A stretch of 13,820 bases of DNA from the NCBI GenBank assembly GCA_026985975.1, contig JALSPL010000194.1:1-13820 (forward strand), read 5' to 3'. Positions 13,220 to 13,820 of the stretch are shown piece after piece (positions within the stretch are counted from its first letter, which is position 1; the number at the start of each line of letters is the position of its first letter). Made by a program: the position numbers and the translations under genes. The notes beneath the pieces are model-generated. The model worked only from the letters and a program-made list of their open reading frames with translations, ran no database searches and was not told the DNA's origin. Source of the DNA: Anaerolineae bacterium (lineage in GTDB: Bacteria; Chloroflexota; Anaerolineae; J102).

Positions 13220-13820
13220 ATGTCTACTAAAACCAGCGAAGAAATCCGAGAAGCTTTTCTTTCATATTTCGAACAAAACGGCCACCAGCGAGTGCCCAGC
13301 TCCTCCCTGGTGCCCCACAACGATCCCACTCTGCTGCTGACCAACGCCGGCATGGTGCAGTTCAAGGATGTGTTCCTGGGGCTGGAGCAGCGCCCCTACC
13401 AGCGCGCCACCACCTGCCAGAAGTGTATGCGCGTCTCCGGCAAGCATAACGATCTGGAGAACGTGGGCCCGTCGCCCCGGCATCACACCTTTTTCGAGAT
13501 GCTGGGCAATTTCAGCTTCGGTGATTATTTCAAAGAAGGCGCCATCCGTTACGCCTATGAATTTTTGACCGGCGTGCTGGGGCTGGACCCCGAACGCCTT
13601 TACTACACCGTACACACATCCGATGATGACGCCTTCGATATCTGGACCAAGCAGATGGGCATTGCGCCCGAGCGGGTCTATCGCATGGGCGATGAGACCA
13701 ACTTCTGGTCCATGGGCGATGTCGGGCCTTGCGGGCCCACCAGCGAGATCCACTACGACTGGGGACCCGAAGCCTGTACTTGCGGCGATCCCAACTGCTC
13801 GGTGCTGCTGGATAACGGCT
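13220..13820 (+). CDS. alaS: Alanyl-tRNA synthetase, N-terminal part (3' end beyond window)
   Basis: The first 200 residues are visible and closely follow the class II AlaS catalytic domain, which activates alanine with ATP and charges tRNA-Ala in the cytoplasm. Hallmarks are SSSLVPHNDPTLLLTNAGM (27-45), QFKDVFLG (47-54), SGKHNDLENVG (73-83), the motif 2 region HHTFFEMLGNFSFGDYF (88-104) and NFWSMGDVGPCGPTSEIHYD (161-180). A Cys-containing insert CTCGDPNC (186-193) follows. ATG 13220 matches the usual N-terminus; no Shine-Dalgarno precedes it (TATCTTCCC). The reading frame is open to the window end. It is a housekeeping gene marking the edge of the mntA-hepT insertion. Confidence 0.97.
   Translation, partial: MSTKTSEEIREAFLSYFEQNGHQRVPSSSLVPHNDPTLLLTNAGMVQFKDVFLGLEQRPYQRATTCQKCMRVSGKHNDLENVGPSPRHHTFFEMLGNFSFGDYFKEGAIRYAYEFLTGVLGLDPERLYYTVHTSDDDAFDIWTKQMGIAPERVYRMGDETNFWSMGDVGPCGPTSEIHYDWGPEACTCGDPNCSVLLDNG

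Overview
The window looks like a chromosomal piece of a GC-rich bacterium, most likely Chloroflexota (Anaerolineae/Caldilineae-like). This is inferred from three lipoproteins and a membrane-anchored protein, two of which carry long 'TPTPTATPT' linkers and another a proline-rich SH3b architecture, together with frequent non-Shine-Dalgarno starts. No rRNA or other phylogenetic marker is present apart from an alaS fragment, so the assignment is provisional.

Layout. Bases 1-10720 carry six genes, all on the minus strand. In transcription order they are: a lipoprotein with BNR/sialidase-type repeats and an FN3-like tail (10720-9209); two ABC exporter half-transporters (9058-7262 and 7024-5213); a secreted C25 (gingipain-family) cysteine peptidase (5189-2850); an FN3-like, Thr/Pro-rich protein with a C-terminal membrane anchor (2841-1906); and a second C25-type peptidase built as a lipoprotein (from 1899, running off the left edge). 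The last four are almost contiguous (gaps of 23, 8 and 6 bases) and probably form one operon. The first ABC gene is separated from it by 237 bases of repeat-rich DNA. Divergently, 10987-11976 (+) encodes an SH3b lipoprotein. It converges on a two-gene mntA-hepT toxin-antitoxin module (13048-12150, -), with a strong hairpin between them. alaS (alanyl-tRNA synthetase) starts at 13220 (+) and runs off the right edge.

How the genes may work together. The two ABC subunits have complementary NBD defects (Walker B Asp in one, variant signature LSMGQ in the other), the pattern of a heterodimeric exporter with one degenerate ATP site. They sit beside two extracellular caspase-fold peptidases that each keep a His/Cys dyad but differ in topology (one free or secreted, one lipid-anchored), with a membrane-tethered FN3 stalk protein between them. 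A cell-surface proteolysis/export locus is the most interesting hypothesis here; only the gene layout supports it.

Non-coding structure. Two copies of a dispersed element of about 140 bases (7043-7185 and 11982-12115) occupy intergenic spaces; one contains the 17-bp-stem hairpin that probably terminates the convergent genes. Other intergenic pieces hold an ATCAGT-type hairpin, a CTTTGCG-type repeat and two GGGGC-TTC-GCCCC hairpins flanking the BNR gene. No intergenic gap exceeds 300 bases, and no tRNA, rRNA, CRISPR or transposase gene was seen.
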